DNA from: Phytohabitans sp036906915
GTDB taxonomy: Bacteria; Actinomycetota; Actinomycetes; Mycobacteriales; Micromonosporaceae
Direction of reading: 5' to 3'
NCBI RefSeq assembly: GCF_036906915.1
Contig: NZ_JBAKHX010000058.1
Coordinates: forward strand, 1 to 52,544
DNA: 52,544 nt
The translations under genes were made by a program, and so were the position numbers. Under the pieces are notes generated by a model. The model had not been told where the DNA came from. It worked only from the letters and a program-made list of their open reading frames with translations, and searched no databases. Below are positions 9,365 to 18,280 of the stretch, one piece after another (the stretch's first letter is position 1; every line of letters begins with the position of its first letter).

Positions 9365-9401
9365 CGTTTCACGCATCGCGCCGGATTGCCGGCGTGGTCC
9401 C

Positions 9402-9482
9402 AGGCCGAGAGGCGCTGCGACGGGGTAACCCGCCACGCTCGGCCCGTGGGTTTCTGGTAGAAGGGCGCCTCCGTCTGGGAGG
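9402..9482 (+). promoter_or_regulatory. S-adenosylhomocysteine (SAH) riboswitch
   Basis: The layout matches the known SAH aptamer. P1 is GCCGAG (9404-9409) with CTCGGC (9438-9443). The conserved GCGCTGCGAC core is at 9412-9421. An inner stem CGGG (9421-9424)/CCCG (9429-9432) is closed by a GTAA loop, followed by CCACG. The pseudoknot GAGGCGC (9409-9415) pairs perfectly with GCGCCTC (9465-9471). The Shine-Dalgarno GGGAGG (9477-9482) follows at once, ahead of the SAH hydrolase gene. SAH binding is known to raise expression of downstream genes in this class. Covariance-model scoring was not possible here. Confidence 0.85.
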
Positions 9483-9490
9483 TGCCGCTG

Positions 9491-10933
<1,443 letters not shown>

Positions 10934-10990
10934 ACGGAGTAATGTCACGGTGGTCGACGGTTAACGGGGGCCGGTCGCAAGGAGGCTTCC

Positions 10991-11467
10991 GTGAGCAGAT
11001 ACGTCATCACCATCACACGCGACAACGGCGGTGCGGAGACACCACACACCACCGTGCGGGTCGACACCTCGACAGGACAGACCCGCATCACCGAACTCAC
11101 CGTTCGGGCCGGTAACCGCAGCGGACTGGCCCCTGGTGACATGCCGCCGCTCGACCTGGACCTGCTGGTGCGGGCGCTCACCGCGCCCACACCGGCATCA
11201 GCGCTGCCCGCGCCGGCAGCCAAGCGCGGTGCCACCGCGCGCCGCGCACCGGCGCGGCAGGCCGGTCGGCGCCGCGGCCGGGTGCAGGCGGGTACGCCAG
11301 GCAAGCGCGCGTACCGCAGGATGCCCGAGCCGGACGAGGTCATGGCGGCCTACGAGAAGGCCGGCTCGATCACCGGGGCGGCGGAGCACTTCGGGGTGCC
11401 GCGCCACACGCTGGCGAGCTGGGCCCGTCGCCTACGCGAGCAGGGATACGCCATCGGTCGGCAGTGA
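10991..11467 (+). CDS. Small protein with C-terminal helix-turn-helix
   Basis: A 158-aa protein. The N-terminal 35-40 residues (YVITITRDNGG ... TTVRVDTSTGQTRITEL) look like a beta-rich domain. An Ala/Pro/Arg-rich basic linker follows (about 70-110). The C-terminus (about 115-155) reads as an HTH: PDEVMAAYEKAGSITGAAEHFGVPRHTLASWARRLREQGY. That last motif resembles transposase/Psq-like or Xre-like DNA-binding helices. GTG 10991 has a strong AAGGAGG at 10979-10985. It lies 57 bp after ahcY and 37 bp before the Ppx gene. Probably a DNA-binding protein, perhaps nucleoid-associated given the basic linker; the function is unknown. Confidence 0.82.
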   Translation: MSRYVITITRDNGGAETPHTTVRVDTSTGQTRITELTVRAGNRSGLAPGDMPPLDLDLLVRALTAPTPASALPAPAAKRGATARRAPARQAGRRRGRVQAGTPGKRAYRRMPEPDEVMAAYEKAGSITGAAEHFGVPRHTLASWARRLREQGYAIGRQ

Positions 11468-11470
11468 GCG

Positions 11471-11477
11471 TATAAAT
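11471..11477 (+). promoter_or_regulatory. Possible -10 box TATAAAT before the phosphatase gene
   Basis: TATAAAT stands out in GC-rich sequence, 27 bp before ATG 11505. It is followed by a small CCCGATTTCGGG inverted repeat (11481-11492). No convincing -35 box is seen. Confidence 0.35.
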
Positions 11478-11504
11478 TTCCCCGATTTCGGGTAACCGCG
11501 CGGC

Positions 11505-12545
11505 ATGCGCCTCGGAGTCCTCGACGTCGGTTCGAACACGGCCCATCTCCTGGTCGCCGACGCTGGCGGCGGTCTGCCGCTGCCAGTACACGCGAAGAAG
11601 ACCAAGCTGCGACTTGCCGAGCGGGTCAACAAGACCGGCACGCTCAGTGCCGGTGCGATCGACAGGCTGGCGACGGCGGTAGCCGGCGCTGTCGGCCACG
11701 CGCGCAACTGGGCGGTCCAGGAGCTTTTCGGGTACGCCACAGCGGCGGTCCGGGACGCGCCGAACCGCGACGCCGCCCTGGCGGCGGTGCGGGAGCGCGC
11801 CGGTATCGAGCTGGGCCTGCTCGACGGCGCCGAGGAGGCGGAGCTGACGTTCCTCGCCGCCCGGCGGTGGATGGGCTGGCGTGCCGGCCCGCTGCTGCTG
11901 CTCGACATCGGCGGCGGATCCCTGGAGATCGCGTACGGGCATGACGTCGCCCCGGACTTCGCCGTGTCGTTGCCCCTTGGCGCCGGCCGGCTCACCCGGG
12001 AACGGCTGTCCGGCGACCCGCCCAGCCAGCGGCAGGTGCGGTCGCTGCGCGACCACGTCCGCGCGCAACTGGAGGAGGTCGCGGTGCGGCTGCACTGGGA
12101 GCGGCGAGGGACGGTCGTGGCGACATCCCGGACGTTTCATCAGCTGGCCAGGCTGTGCGGGGCTCCGGCGCGTAAGGAGGGCCCATTCGTGCCGCGGATG
12201 CTGCGGCGCGCCGACCTGAAGGTCCAGATGGACCGGTTGGCCCGAATGTCGGAGGCACAGCGGGCTCGGCTGCCCGGGATCTCCGCGCCGCGGGCCCGGC
12301 AGTCGCTCGCCGGGGCGATCGTGGCGCACTCGGCGATGGCGATGCTCGGTCTGCGCGAGGTGCAGGTGTGCCCGTGGGCCCTGCGCGAGGGCGTGCTGCT
12401 GCGCCGTGTCGAGAGCACGGATGCCTGGACCGACCGCGCCCTACGCCTGGGCGTCCACCCACCCCGCCCCGCGGCCCCTTCGCCCCCGCCGTCCGGGCGC
12501 GCCGCCCTCCACCTCGTCGATCAAGGACAAACGCAGGTGGTGTGA
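11505..12545 (+). CDS. Ppx/GppA-family phosphatase
   Basis: A 346-aa protein of the ASKHA ATPase fold. The phosphate-1 motif is LGVLDVGSNTAHLLVAD at the N-terminus and the phosphate-2 motif LLLDIGGGSLEIAYG lies near residue 130. This family cleaves polyphosphate (exopolyphosphatase) or guanosine pentaphosphate. The short single-module form resembles actinobacterial Ppx1, active on short polyP; which substrate applies here cannot be decided. The C-terminal 30 residues are Pro/Arg-rich and end in a stretch encoded by a copy of the dispersed GATCAAGG element, so the end may be extended. It ends 98 bp before the methyltransferase gene. Confidence 0.9.
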   Translation: MRLGVLDVGSNTAHLLVADAGGGLPLPVHAKKTKLRLAERVNKTGTLSAGAIDRLATAVAGAVGHARNWAVQELFGYATAAVRDAPNRDAALAAVRERAGIELGLLDGAEEAELTFLAARRWMGWRAGPLLLLDIGGGSLEIAYGHDVAPDFAVSLPLGAGRLTRERLSGDPPSQRQVRSLRDHVRAQLEEVAVRLHWERRGTVVATSRTFHQLARLCGAPARKEGPFVPRMLRRADLKVQMDRLARMSEAQRARLPGISAPRARQSLAGAIVAHSAMAMLGLREVQVCPWALREGVLLRRVESTDAWTDRALRLGVHPPRPAAPSPPPSGRAALHLVDQGQTQVV

Positions 12546-12643
12546 CCCTGGCACGGTGGCTGGTCACCCGTGCGCCCCCGTCTGGACTACGCTCTCCTCG
12601 CGTTGGACGACGCAGTGATCGGCGTCACGGAGAGGGGAGCCCA

Positions 12644-13519
12644 GTGACCAGCGGAGGCCGGTACGGCGAGGTGGAGCAGCGAAACTGGGCGGAGGCGCGG
12701 GAGCGGCTAGGCGACGACATCAACACGGCGACCGCCGCGCGGATGTACGACTACTACCTCGGTGGCGTGCACAACTTCGCCGCCGACCGTGAGGCCGCTG
12801 AGAAGGTCATCGGATCGATGCCGCTCGTGCCGTTCATCGCGCGCGCGAATCGGGAATTTCTGGGACGGGCGGTGCGGTTCCTGATCGACCAGGGCGTGCG
12901 GCAGTTCCTGGACATCGGTTCGGGCATGCCGACCCAGGGCAACGTCCACCAGGCCGCCCAAGAGGCCGACCCGGACGCGAGCGTGGTCTACGTGGACATC
13001 GACCCGGTGGCGGTCATGCACAGCCGTGGCCTTCTCGAAGGCAACCCGCGCGCCGCCGCGGTGCTCGGCGATCTGCGCCGCCCCAACGACCTGCTCGACC
13101 TGCTCGACGGGCCCGAGGTCCGGGAGGTCGTCGACCTGGACAAGCCGGTGGCGCTGCTGCTGGTGGCGGTGCTCCACTTCGTACCCGACGACGACGTGGC
13201 CTACGGCGCGGTGACGCGGCTGCGCGATCGCCTGGTCCCCGGCAGTTGGCTGGTCGTGTCGCATGGTGCAGCTGAGGGCTTTGTCGCCGGCGAGGCCAAG
13301 GCTGTGCAGGGCGTGTACCAGCAGCGCACGGCGACTCCCGGTGGGCTGCGGACCCGGGATCAGGTGCTGGAGTTCTTCGGTGACGGCTTCGAGATCGTCG
13401 AGCCTGGGCTGGTGTGGGCGCCCCAGTGGCGGCCCCAGGCGGATCGCGACCCTGGCGTGTTCGACACCGAGCCCGAGCGCTCGGGCATGCACGCGGTCGT
13501 CGGCCGGAAGCTGCATTGA
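12644..13519 (+). CDS. SAM-dependent methyltransferase, DUF574 type
   Basis: A 291-aa protein of the actinobacterial DUF574 (Methyltransf_19) family. Diagnostic are the N-terminal NTATAARMYDYYLGGVHNFAADREAAEKV, the SAM-binding FLDIGSGMPTQGNVHQ, the acidic strand-2 end VVYVDIDPVAV and the HFVPDDD region. Targets are not known for most members. GTG 12644 is chosen because GGGGAG lies 5 nt upstream (12634-12639) and because the DUF574 signature begins soon after; the frame is open further upstream but runs through the phosphatase gene. A stem-loop terminator follows at 13538-13576. Confidence 0.92.
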   Translation: MTSGGRYGEVEQRNWAEARERLGDDINTATAARMYDYYLGGVHNFAADREAAEKVIGSMPLVPFIARANREFLGRAVRFLIDQGVRQFLDIGSGMPTQGNVHQAAQEADPDASVVYVDIDPVAVMHSRGLLEGNPRAAAVLGDLRRPNDLLDLLDGPEVREVVDLDKPVALLLVAVLHFVPDDDVAYGAVTRLRDRLVPGSWLVVSHGAAEGFVAGEAKAVQGVYQQRTATPGGLRTRDQVLEFFGDGFEIVEPGLVWAPQWRPQADRDPGVFDTEPERSGMHAVVGRKLH

Positions 13520-13537
13520 CCAGGCTCTTCTCGCGAA

Positions 13538-13576
13538 GGAGCGGTGGCAGATAGCCGGCTTGGCTGCCACCGCTCC
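13538..13576 (+). terminator. Stem-loop terminator after the DUF574 gene
   Basis: GGAGCGGTGGCAG (13538-13550) is perfectly complementary to CTGCCACCGCTCC (13564-13576), a 13-bp stem with a 13-nt loop, 18 nt after the stop codon. No T-run follows, as is common for actinobacterial hairpin terminators. Confidence 0.8.
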
Positions 13577-13610
13577 AAAGCGATCCGGATCTTGCGTTAC
13601 GTCATCTGAG

Positions 13611-13718
13611 ATGTTGCGCGGTGCAAATTGCAACTTGGGGGGTTCACAGGGGGACTTGCAAGGGGCATCATTACTTCTCGTGGGTATCGACCACGGCAAT
13701 CCGTGGAGGTGGTACTAG
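13611..13718 (+). CDS. Candidate 35-aa peptide ending in WRWY
   Basis: ATG 13611 to TAG 13718 encodes 35 residues with a Gly/Leu-rich middle and the striking aromatic end HGNPWRWY. An internal TTG start after GGGGGA would give a 20-residue form with the same end. Nothing proves translation: the Shine-Dalgarno is weak (TCTGAG). It lies in a lower-GC gap that otherwise has no gene and contains a palindromic site at 13622-13632. It could be a signal peptide or RiPP precursor, but no maturation or export gene is adjacent. Unrecognised. Confidence 0.3.
   Translation: MLRGANCNLGGSQGDLQGASLLLVGIDHGNPWRWY
13622..13632. promoter_or_regulatory. Palindrome TGCAAATTGCA, candidate operator copy 1
   Basis: A perfect 11-bp palindrome of form TGCAANTTGCA, extended to GTGCAAATTGCAACTTG. 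The same palindrome recurs at 14044-14054 just before the LuxR-type regulator. Related half sites (CTTGCAAG) occur at about 13654-13661. Two exact copies in 430 bp of intergenic sequence suggest a binding site, perhaps for the adjacent regulator. Confidence 0.45.
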
Positions 13719-13749
13719 TCGCGTGGTGGTGGCCGATCACGGGTGATAG

Positions 13750-13932
13750 GTGACGGCCGAAACGATCGTTGCAGCGATCGTCGAGGTGGCTGCTGCTACA
13801 CAAGCGGCCATCACCGTCGCGATGATGGCTGTTCTCCTGCGTTTGGTTGTCATCACACACCGTCCTGCCAAGCGGTTGCCTCCGATTACACCTGGCCAGG
13901 TATTGGTCACAAACGGTGAGCGTGATAGGTAA
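13750..13932 (+). CDS. Candidate 60-aa hydrophobic small protein
   Basis: GTG 13750 to TAA 13932 encodes an Ala/Val/Ile-rich stretch (residues 5-36) that could form one transmembrane helix, then a Pro/Arg-rich tail. A GGGTGA a few bases upstream is a possible SD. Third-position GC is lower than in neighbouring genes. It sits between the WRWY peptide candidate and the LuxR-type regulator. Real or chance cannot be settled from sequence alone. Confidence 0.35.
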   Translation: MTAETIVAAIVEVAAATQAAITVAMMAVLLRLVVITHRPAKRLPPITPGQVLVTNGERDR

Positions 13933-14043
13933 ACAAAAGGTTAACAAACAAAGAACGCAGTCCCAACAGTAGGCAAGCGGCCACTGTCATTTATTCATGC
14001 GCGTCATTTCCCCTGCTGGACGCCTCAAATCAATTGTGCATAG

Positions 14044-14054
14044 TGCAACTTGCA
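14044..14054. promoter_or_regulatory. Palindrome TGCAACTTGCA, candidate operator copy 2
   Basis: A perfect TGCAANTTGCA palindrome, 122 bp before the ATG of the LuxR-type regulator and just before AGGAG and the 39-codon ORF. It matches the copy at 13622-13632 except at the central base. It is well placed for autoregulation. Confidence 0.45.
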
Positions 14055-14060
14055 GGAGAA

Positions 14061-14180
14061 ATGTGGGGGCGACAGGTGCGTCGGAAGATCGCTACGGAGA
14101 TCCAATGCCGAGGCGATAGGTGTACGGCAAGTGAACACCAGGTTTCCGTGGCAGCGGACGAAGGAGCGGGTTCGCGATGA
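14061..14180 (+). CDS. Candidate 39-aa upstream ORF overlapping the LuxR gene
   Basis: ATG 14061 opens a 40-codon frame whose TGA (14178-14180) overlaps the ATG of the LuxR-type gene as ATGA, a classic coupling arrangement. It begins MWGRQVRRKIATEIQ and contains two Cys. AGGAG lies only 2 nt before the ATG, closer than ideal, and the regulator has its own SD. It may be a leader ORF or chance. Confidence 0.35.
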   Translation: MWGRQVRRKIATEIQCRGDRCTASEHQVSVAADEGAGSR

Positions 14181-16984
14181 TCGAGACGCATTTTGCGCCT
14201 TCTCTCATCGGCCGGCGTCGCCAGCTCGACCGCGCCCAGCAATGGCTGAGCCATTTGGCGAGCGGCCGGGGCAGGGCGGCACTGGTCGAGGGCGAGCCGG
14301 GAATCGGCAAGTCGTTCCTCGTGCGTGCGGTCGCCGAAGAGGCAGAGGTCCGTGGGTGCCATGTGCTGTGGGCAGGGTGCGATGAGCTCAGCCAGGCGTT
14401 CCCATTGCTTCCGCTTCTGGGCGCGGTCGAGTCTGCTCCGGTTGGCGCTCGGCGGTCCGACATCACCGACCTGTTGAACGCTGACTCGGCTCCAGGCAAC
14501 CGGGTGGACATCGTGGCGGCGGCCACCGAGCGCCTCCTGATCATGGTCGACGAACTGTGTGTCGTTGCGCCGGTCATGCTCGTAGTCGATGATCTGCAGT
14601 GGGCCGATCAGGCGACGGTACAGACGCTCGGGCGACTCGCCCGTTCCGTGCCGCAACTCCCTCTGCTCATGGTCGGCGTGATGCGTCCCGTACCTCGACG
14701 CGACGACCTGCTCGCGCTGCGCCGTACGATCGCACCAGACGGCCTTCTGCGTTTGCACAGCCTCTCCGACAGCGAAGTGCCGGCATTCGTGGGCATGCTC
14801 GCCGGCGGCACTCCCGGGCCGCGCCTGCTGCAATTGTCGGCGGGGGCGTCTGGCAATCCGCTGTACCTATCGGAGCTGATCGATGCCCTGGATCGGGGCG
14901 GCGCGCTGAACCGCACGGGAGACGCCGTAGAGGCGACCGCCCGGCGAGGGCCCGTGTCGCTGTCCGCCGCGATCGCTGACCGCCTGGAGTTTCTGTCGGC
15001 GCCGGTGCGTGGTGTCCTGCGTGCGGCGGCGCTGCTGGGTTCCGAGTTCTCGGTCTCCGATCTGGCGCACGTCTCAGGCAAGAGCATCGCCAGTTTGCTG
15101 CCGGTTCTCGACGAGGCGATCCTCGCGGGCGTGATTCGCGACGAGGGTAGCGAGTTGGCTTTCCGGCATCCGATGATCCGCAGCGCGCTGTACGAGGAGA
15201 TCCCAACGGCGGTCCGGGCCGCCTGGCACTGCGACGCCGCGCACGGGCTCGCCGACGGCGGGGCTCCGCCGGAGCGGGTAGCTCGCCAGTTGCTACCCGC
15301 CATGGACTCGCTCGCCGCATCCGGCGTGGCCGACGACTGGCTGGTGCGGTGGTTGACCGGGGCGGCGCAGCAACTCGTTGGACGCGCTCCCGACGTAGTG
15401 ATTCCGTTGCTGCGCCTGGTGGTCAATGGCATACCCGCCGGCATCCCGCCACACGACCTGTTTACCTGCCAGCTCGCCGACGCGCTCTTCCGTGTCGGCG
15501 ATACGGAAGAGGCGGCCAAGGCAGCGAGCGGCGCCCTCGCACACGTCACCCGCCCGGATCTGCACGTCGATCTATTGTGGACGCTCGCGCAGTGCCGCGC
15601 CATCGAAGGGCGCAACGAGGATTCGTTGCAGGCGCTCGAAGGCGCGATCGGAGCTGCGGAAGATGGGTCACGGCACCGGACGCGGCTGCAGGTGCTGATC
15701 GCGCGGACACACTGCATGCTTGGTCAGGTCGACATCGCTGGGCAGGTCGCTGAGGCGGCGCTCAGCGCGGCCGACAATATCGACGATCGGTGGTCCAAAG
15801 GTTGGGCGCTGGGAGTCATGACCATCGTTCATGGCATGCGCGGTGAGACAGAGCAGGCGTTGCCGCTCTTCGACCGGGCACTGGCGGTGGCGGAAGGCGA
15901 CCCAGCACTGGCAGACCTTCGGCTGGTGCTTCAGATCAACAAGGCGGTCGCGCTTGGCAACCTCGATCGCTACGATACGGCGATCGCGGCGGCCCAGCGA
16001 GTACGCCAACTGGCGGACGAGACGGGGAACGCCGTCCGCTTCGGCCAGGCGCAGTGCGTGCTGTCGGAACTGTTGTTCCTGGTGGGCCGGTGGGACGACA
16101 CCCTGGCTGAGGTCGAGGTCGACGGCGGCGGCCCGAAGGACCCGGTGGTTGGGTGTCAGGACCATGCCATCGCCGCCACCATCCGGTTGCACCGCAACGA
16201 TGCCGACGCGCCGCGCGAGATGGTCGAGGCCGAAAGCTACGCGGAGCGTCTCGCCATCCGGGTCAACAGTCCGCTGGCGTTGGCGCGCAGCCTTGAGCGG
16301 GAGTGCGCGGACGCGCCCGACGAGGCGCTCGCCGTACTGATGGAAGCGCTCCAGGCCACCGAGGAGACCGAGGTAACGGCGGATCTGCTCGCCGACGCGG
16401 TGCGGTTGGCCATGATGGTTGAAGACAAAGACGCCGCGCGCGAGGTCACCGAGCGGGCGGAGGTCGTCGCGCGGACGTCGGACGTACCGCATCGGCGCGC
16501 GGTGGCGCCGCATTGCCGAGGGCTGCTCGACCGCGACGCGGATCTGCTGTTGAAGGCCGCCGAACATTACAAGGTGGCCGGCCGGCCGTTGCCGCAGGCG
16601 CAGGCGTTGGAGGCGGCGGGTGTGGTGCTCGCCGAGCGTGGTGAGGTGTCGGCCGCACGGTCCCACTTTACGAAGGCGTTCGCGCTCTACAGCGAGCTCG
16701 GAGCCGAGTGGGATCTGGCGCGGACGCAGGCGACGTTCCGGGCGTACGGCATCCGGCGCGGTCCACATGCGAGGCACCGCCGGGCTGACCATGGGTGGAG
16801 CAGCCTTACGCCGACCGAGGTGAAGGTGGCGCGTCTGGTGGCCGACGGCATGTCGAATCCGCAGATCGCCGCTCACCTGTTCCTGTCTCGGCGCACTGTG
16901 CAAACCCACGTGTCGCACATTCTGGCGAAACTCAACCTCCACTCGCGCACGGAAATCGCGCGCGAGGCAAGCCGCCGCGACTGA
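14177..16984 (+). CDS. Large ATP-binding LuxR-family regulator (LAL type)
   Basis: A 935-aa transcription regulator of the MalT/LAL class. The N-terminal AAA/STAND ATPase has Walker A GEPGIGKS (about residues 39-46), Walker B LVVDDLQWAD (about 135-144) and a GNPLYLSEL motif. A long helical sensor region with TPR-like repeats follows (about 400-830). The C-terminal LuxR DNA-binding domain (about 875-935) reads LTPTEVKVARLVADGMSNPQIAAHLFLSRRTVQTHVSHILAKL. Such proteins integrate a ligand signal with ATP binding to activate nearby gene sets; the ligand here is unknown. ATG 14177 has AAGGAG at 14160-14165. It is flanked by candidate micro-ORFs and palindromes upstream and a strong terminator downstream, so it is probably monocistronic. 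Confidence 0.93.
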   Translation: MIETHFAPSLIGRRRQLDRAQQWLSHLASGRGRAALVEGEPGIGKSFLVRAVAEEAEVRGCHVLWAGCDELSQAFPLLPLLGAVESAPVGARRSDITDLLNADSAPGNRVDIVAAATERLLIMVDELCVVAPVMLVVDDLQWADQATVQTLGRLARSVPQLPLLMVGVMRPVPRRDDLLALRRTIAPDGLLRLHSLSDSEVPAFVGMLAGGTPGPRLLQLSAGASGNPLYLSELIDALDRGGALNRTGDAVEATARRGPVSLSAAIADRLEFLSAPVRGVLRAAALLGSEFSVSDLAHVSGKSIASLLPVLDEAILAGVIRDEGSELAFRHPMIRSALYEEIPTAVRAAWHCDAAHGLADGGAPPERVARQLLPAMDSLAASGVADDWLVRWLTGAAQQLVGRAPDVVIPLLRLVVNGIPAGIPPHDLFTCQLADALFRVGDTEEAAKAASGALAHVTRPDLHVDLLWTLAQCRAIEGRNEDSLQALEGAIGAAEDGSRHRTRLQVLIARTHCMLGQVDIAGQVAEAALSAADNIDDRWSKGWALGVMTIVHGMRGETEQALPLFDRALAVAEGDPALADLRLVLQINKAVALGNLDRYDTAIAAAQRVRQLADETGNAVRFGQAQCVLSELLFLVGRWDDTLAEVEVDGGGPKDPVVGCQDHAIAATIRLHRNDADAPREMVEAESYAERLAIRVNSPLALARSLERECADAPDEALAVLMEALQATEETEVTADLLADAVRLAMMVEDKDAAREVTERAEVVARTSDVPHRRAVAPHCRGLLDRDADLLLKAAEHYKVAGRPLPQAQALEAAGVVLAERGEVSAARSHFTKAFALYSELGAEWDLARTQATFRAYGIRRGPHARHRRADHGWSSLTPTEVKVARLVADGMSNPQIAAHLFLSRRTVQTHVSHILAKLNLHSRTEIAREASRRD

Positions 16985-17015
16985 TTTCAGTCGCTCCGGG
17001 CCGGCGGGGGAACAA

Positions 17016-17051
17016 AGCGAAGTCCCCGACATCTTTGTCGGGGACTTCGCT
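17016..17051. terminator. Strong bidirectional terminator hairpin
   Basis: AGCGAAGTCCCCGACA (17016-17031) is perfectly complementary to TGTCGGGGACTTCGCT (17036-17051), with the tetraloop TCTT. It separates the plus-strand LuxR gene (stop 16984) from minus-strand small genes and can serve both directions. Confidence 0.92.
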
Positions 17052-17072
17052 CGGCCGGAGGCGCCGTGCGGG

Positions 17073-17396
17073 TCAGCTTGCTCGTTGCCGCGGTACCCGG
17101 GCGGTGCGCGGTGCAGGCGCGGCGGTGCGCCGGGTGCGGGGTGCGCGCGGGATGCGGAACGGTGGGCATTCGGGCATGTCTTCCGGCTTGGCCGGCGGAC
17201 CGCCCATTGTGGACATGTGCTGCGCGAGGTGCGCGCGTACACCGGCTTCCCATATTTCCTGGTCGATACCGGGTGGTGCGATCCACCGATGAGAGTGGTC
17301 GCTGTAGTGGTAGCCCTCGTCGCCTCGCCGCATCATGCTCACGTGAATCAGCTTCGCGAGATGCGCGTGACGAGAGATCCGCCACCTCAGTGACAT
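17073..17396 (-). CDS. Small protein of unknown function
   Basis: A 107-aa protein I do not recognise. The N-terminal half is His/Met/Trp-rich (HVSMMRRGDEGYHYSDHSHRW followed by IAPPG) and has the balanced composition of a folded domain. The C-terminal 35 residues are Pro/Arg/Ala-rich and probably disordered. ATG 17396 is used; a TTG at 17426 would add ten residues. Neither has a clear SD. It lies downstream of another small minus-strand gene and ends just before the bidirectional terminator, which supports real transcription leftward. Confidence 0.5.
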   Translation of the reverse strand: MSLRWRISRHAHLAKLIHVSMMRRGDEGYHYSDHSHRWIAPPGIDQEIWEAGVRAHLAQHMSTMGGPPAKPEDMPECPPFRIPRAPRTRRTAAPAPRTARVPRQRAS

Positions 17397-17450
17397 ACGT
17401 AGGTTTGGCGTATGCGGATCCGTCAATGACTACACGCAGTGCCAAAGACG

Positions 17451-17645
17451 CTACGCAGTGGCTTCCCTGCATGTGGGTTCGACCTGATCGGCGAGCCGGC
17501 GCAGCAGTCCGGCGGTAGCCCGTCGCACCGGAGCCGCACGCCCGGGCCGGGGTGGCGGATCAGGCACGACGGGCGCGTTGGGGCGTGCGGACAGCACGTG
17601 GTCGTTGACGGCGTTGACGGCGAGGAGCATGCCTGACGGCTCCAT
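17451..17645 (-). CDS. Small protein of unknown function
   Basis: A 64-aa protein beginning MEPSGMLLAVNAVNDHVLSA, with a Pro/Arg-rich centre and a C-terminal amphipathic segment (LLRRLADQVEP). ATG 17645 has AAGGCAGG upstream. Its promoter region holds two exact 15-bp direct repeats (17660-17674 and 17684-17698), which favours a regulated real gene. It probably forms a unit with the next small gene downstream (17073-17396). No known family recognised. Confidence 0.55.
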   Translation of the reverse strand: MEPSGMLLAVNAVNDHVLSARPNAPVVPDPPPRPGRAAPVRRATAGLLRRLADQVEPTCREATA

Positions 17646-17659
17646 TGCGGGACCTGCCT

Positions 17660-17698
17660 TCTAAATCGATCCAGTAAAGCCAGTCTAAATCGATCCAG
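17660..17698. promoter_or_regulatory. Two 15-bp direct repeats, candidate operator
   Basis: TCTAAATCGATCCAG occurs exactly twice (17660-17674, 17684-17698), 24 bp apart, immediately upstream of the minus-strand small gene starting at 17645. The central AATCGAT core, symmetrical around CG, resembles LacI- or GntR-type half sites. The distance between copies is near two helical turns, suiting cooperative binding. Confidence 0.7.
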
Positions 17699-17734
17699 AA
17701 GAAGCGCAAGAGGTTGCGGCAGGAGTTAGGCGGG

Positions 17735-18280
17735 TCACACGAAGAGGCGGTGCACCCGGTCCAGGGTCTCGCGCACGTTCGGCTCGGTCGTCAGCGATCG
17801 CGCCTGCGCCACCGGCAGCCAACGCAGCTCCGCGCCCGGCTTCTCCGGGCGCGCGGCGTCGGGGTCGTCGGTCGCCAGGACGTACCGGATATCGGCGTGC
17901 TCGTGCGCGGGCTCGTGTGGCGCGGCGGATACCGGGACGATCGTGACGTGCGCGATCGTGGCGTCCGGCCAAGGGGCGAGGTCGGTCAGGCTGGTCTCTT
18001 CGCGGCCTTCGCGCAGCGCGACCTCGAGCGGGTCGGTCTCGCCCGGGTCGGCGTGCCCTCCGACCTGGAGCCAGGCGCGCTGGCGCGCGTGCCAGCGCAG
18101 CAGCACCCGCCGGGTGGGTGGGTGCACGATCAGGGCGGACGCGGTCGCGTGCAGCGACGTGGAGCGGTCCCACGGGTCACCGGCGAGCGCCGAACGCAGC
18201 CGCGCGACGTCGGCGGCCTCCGCGTCGCTGAGTGGCTGGTAATCGGTGAGGGCGGACGCCAGTGCGGCGCCAGCGGTCAC
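17735..18280 (-). CDS. Nudix hydrolase
   Basis: A 181-aa cytosolic hydrolase that cleaves a nucleoside diphosphate linked to another moiety. The Nudix box is complete at about residues 73-95: GGHADPGETDPLEVALREGREET (G-x5-E-x7-R-E-x2-E-E). The substrate is not predictable. GTG 18280 is preferred to upstream starts because it overlaps the TGA of the preceding small gene (GTGA) and because the conserved domain starts after it. Composition is ordinary. Confidence 0.88.
   Translation of the reverse strand: MTAGAALASALTDYQPLSDAEAADVARLRSALAGDPWDRSTSLHATASALIVHPPTRRVLLRWHARQRAWLQVGGHADPGETDPLEVALREGREETSLTDLAPWPDATIAHVTIVPVSAAPHEPAHEHADIRYVLATDDPDAARPEKPGAELRWLPVAQARSLTTEPNVRETLDRVHRLFV

Noticed and set aside
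13538..13718. Lanthipeptide or lasso-peptide cluster
   Set aside because: The candidate peptide has no adjacent synthetase, cyclase, protease or exporter, so only a bare peptide is reported.
15668..17242. Minus-strand frame opposite the LuxR-type regulator
   Set aside because: It crosses the strong terminator at 17016-17051 and lacks any recognisable domain.
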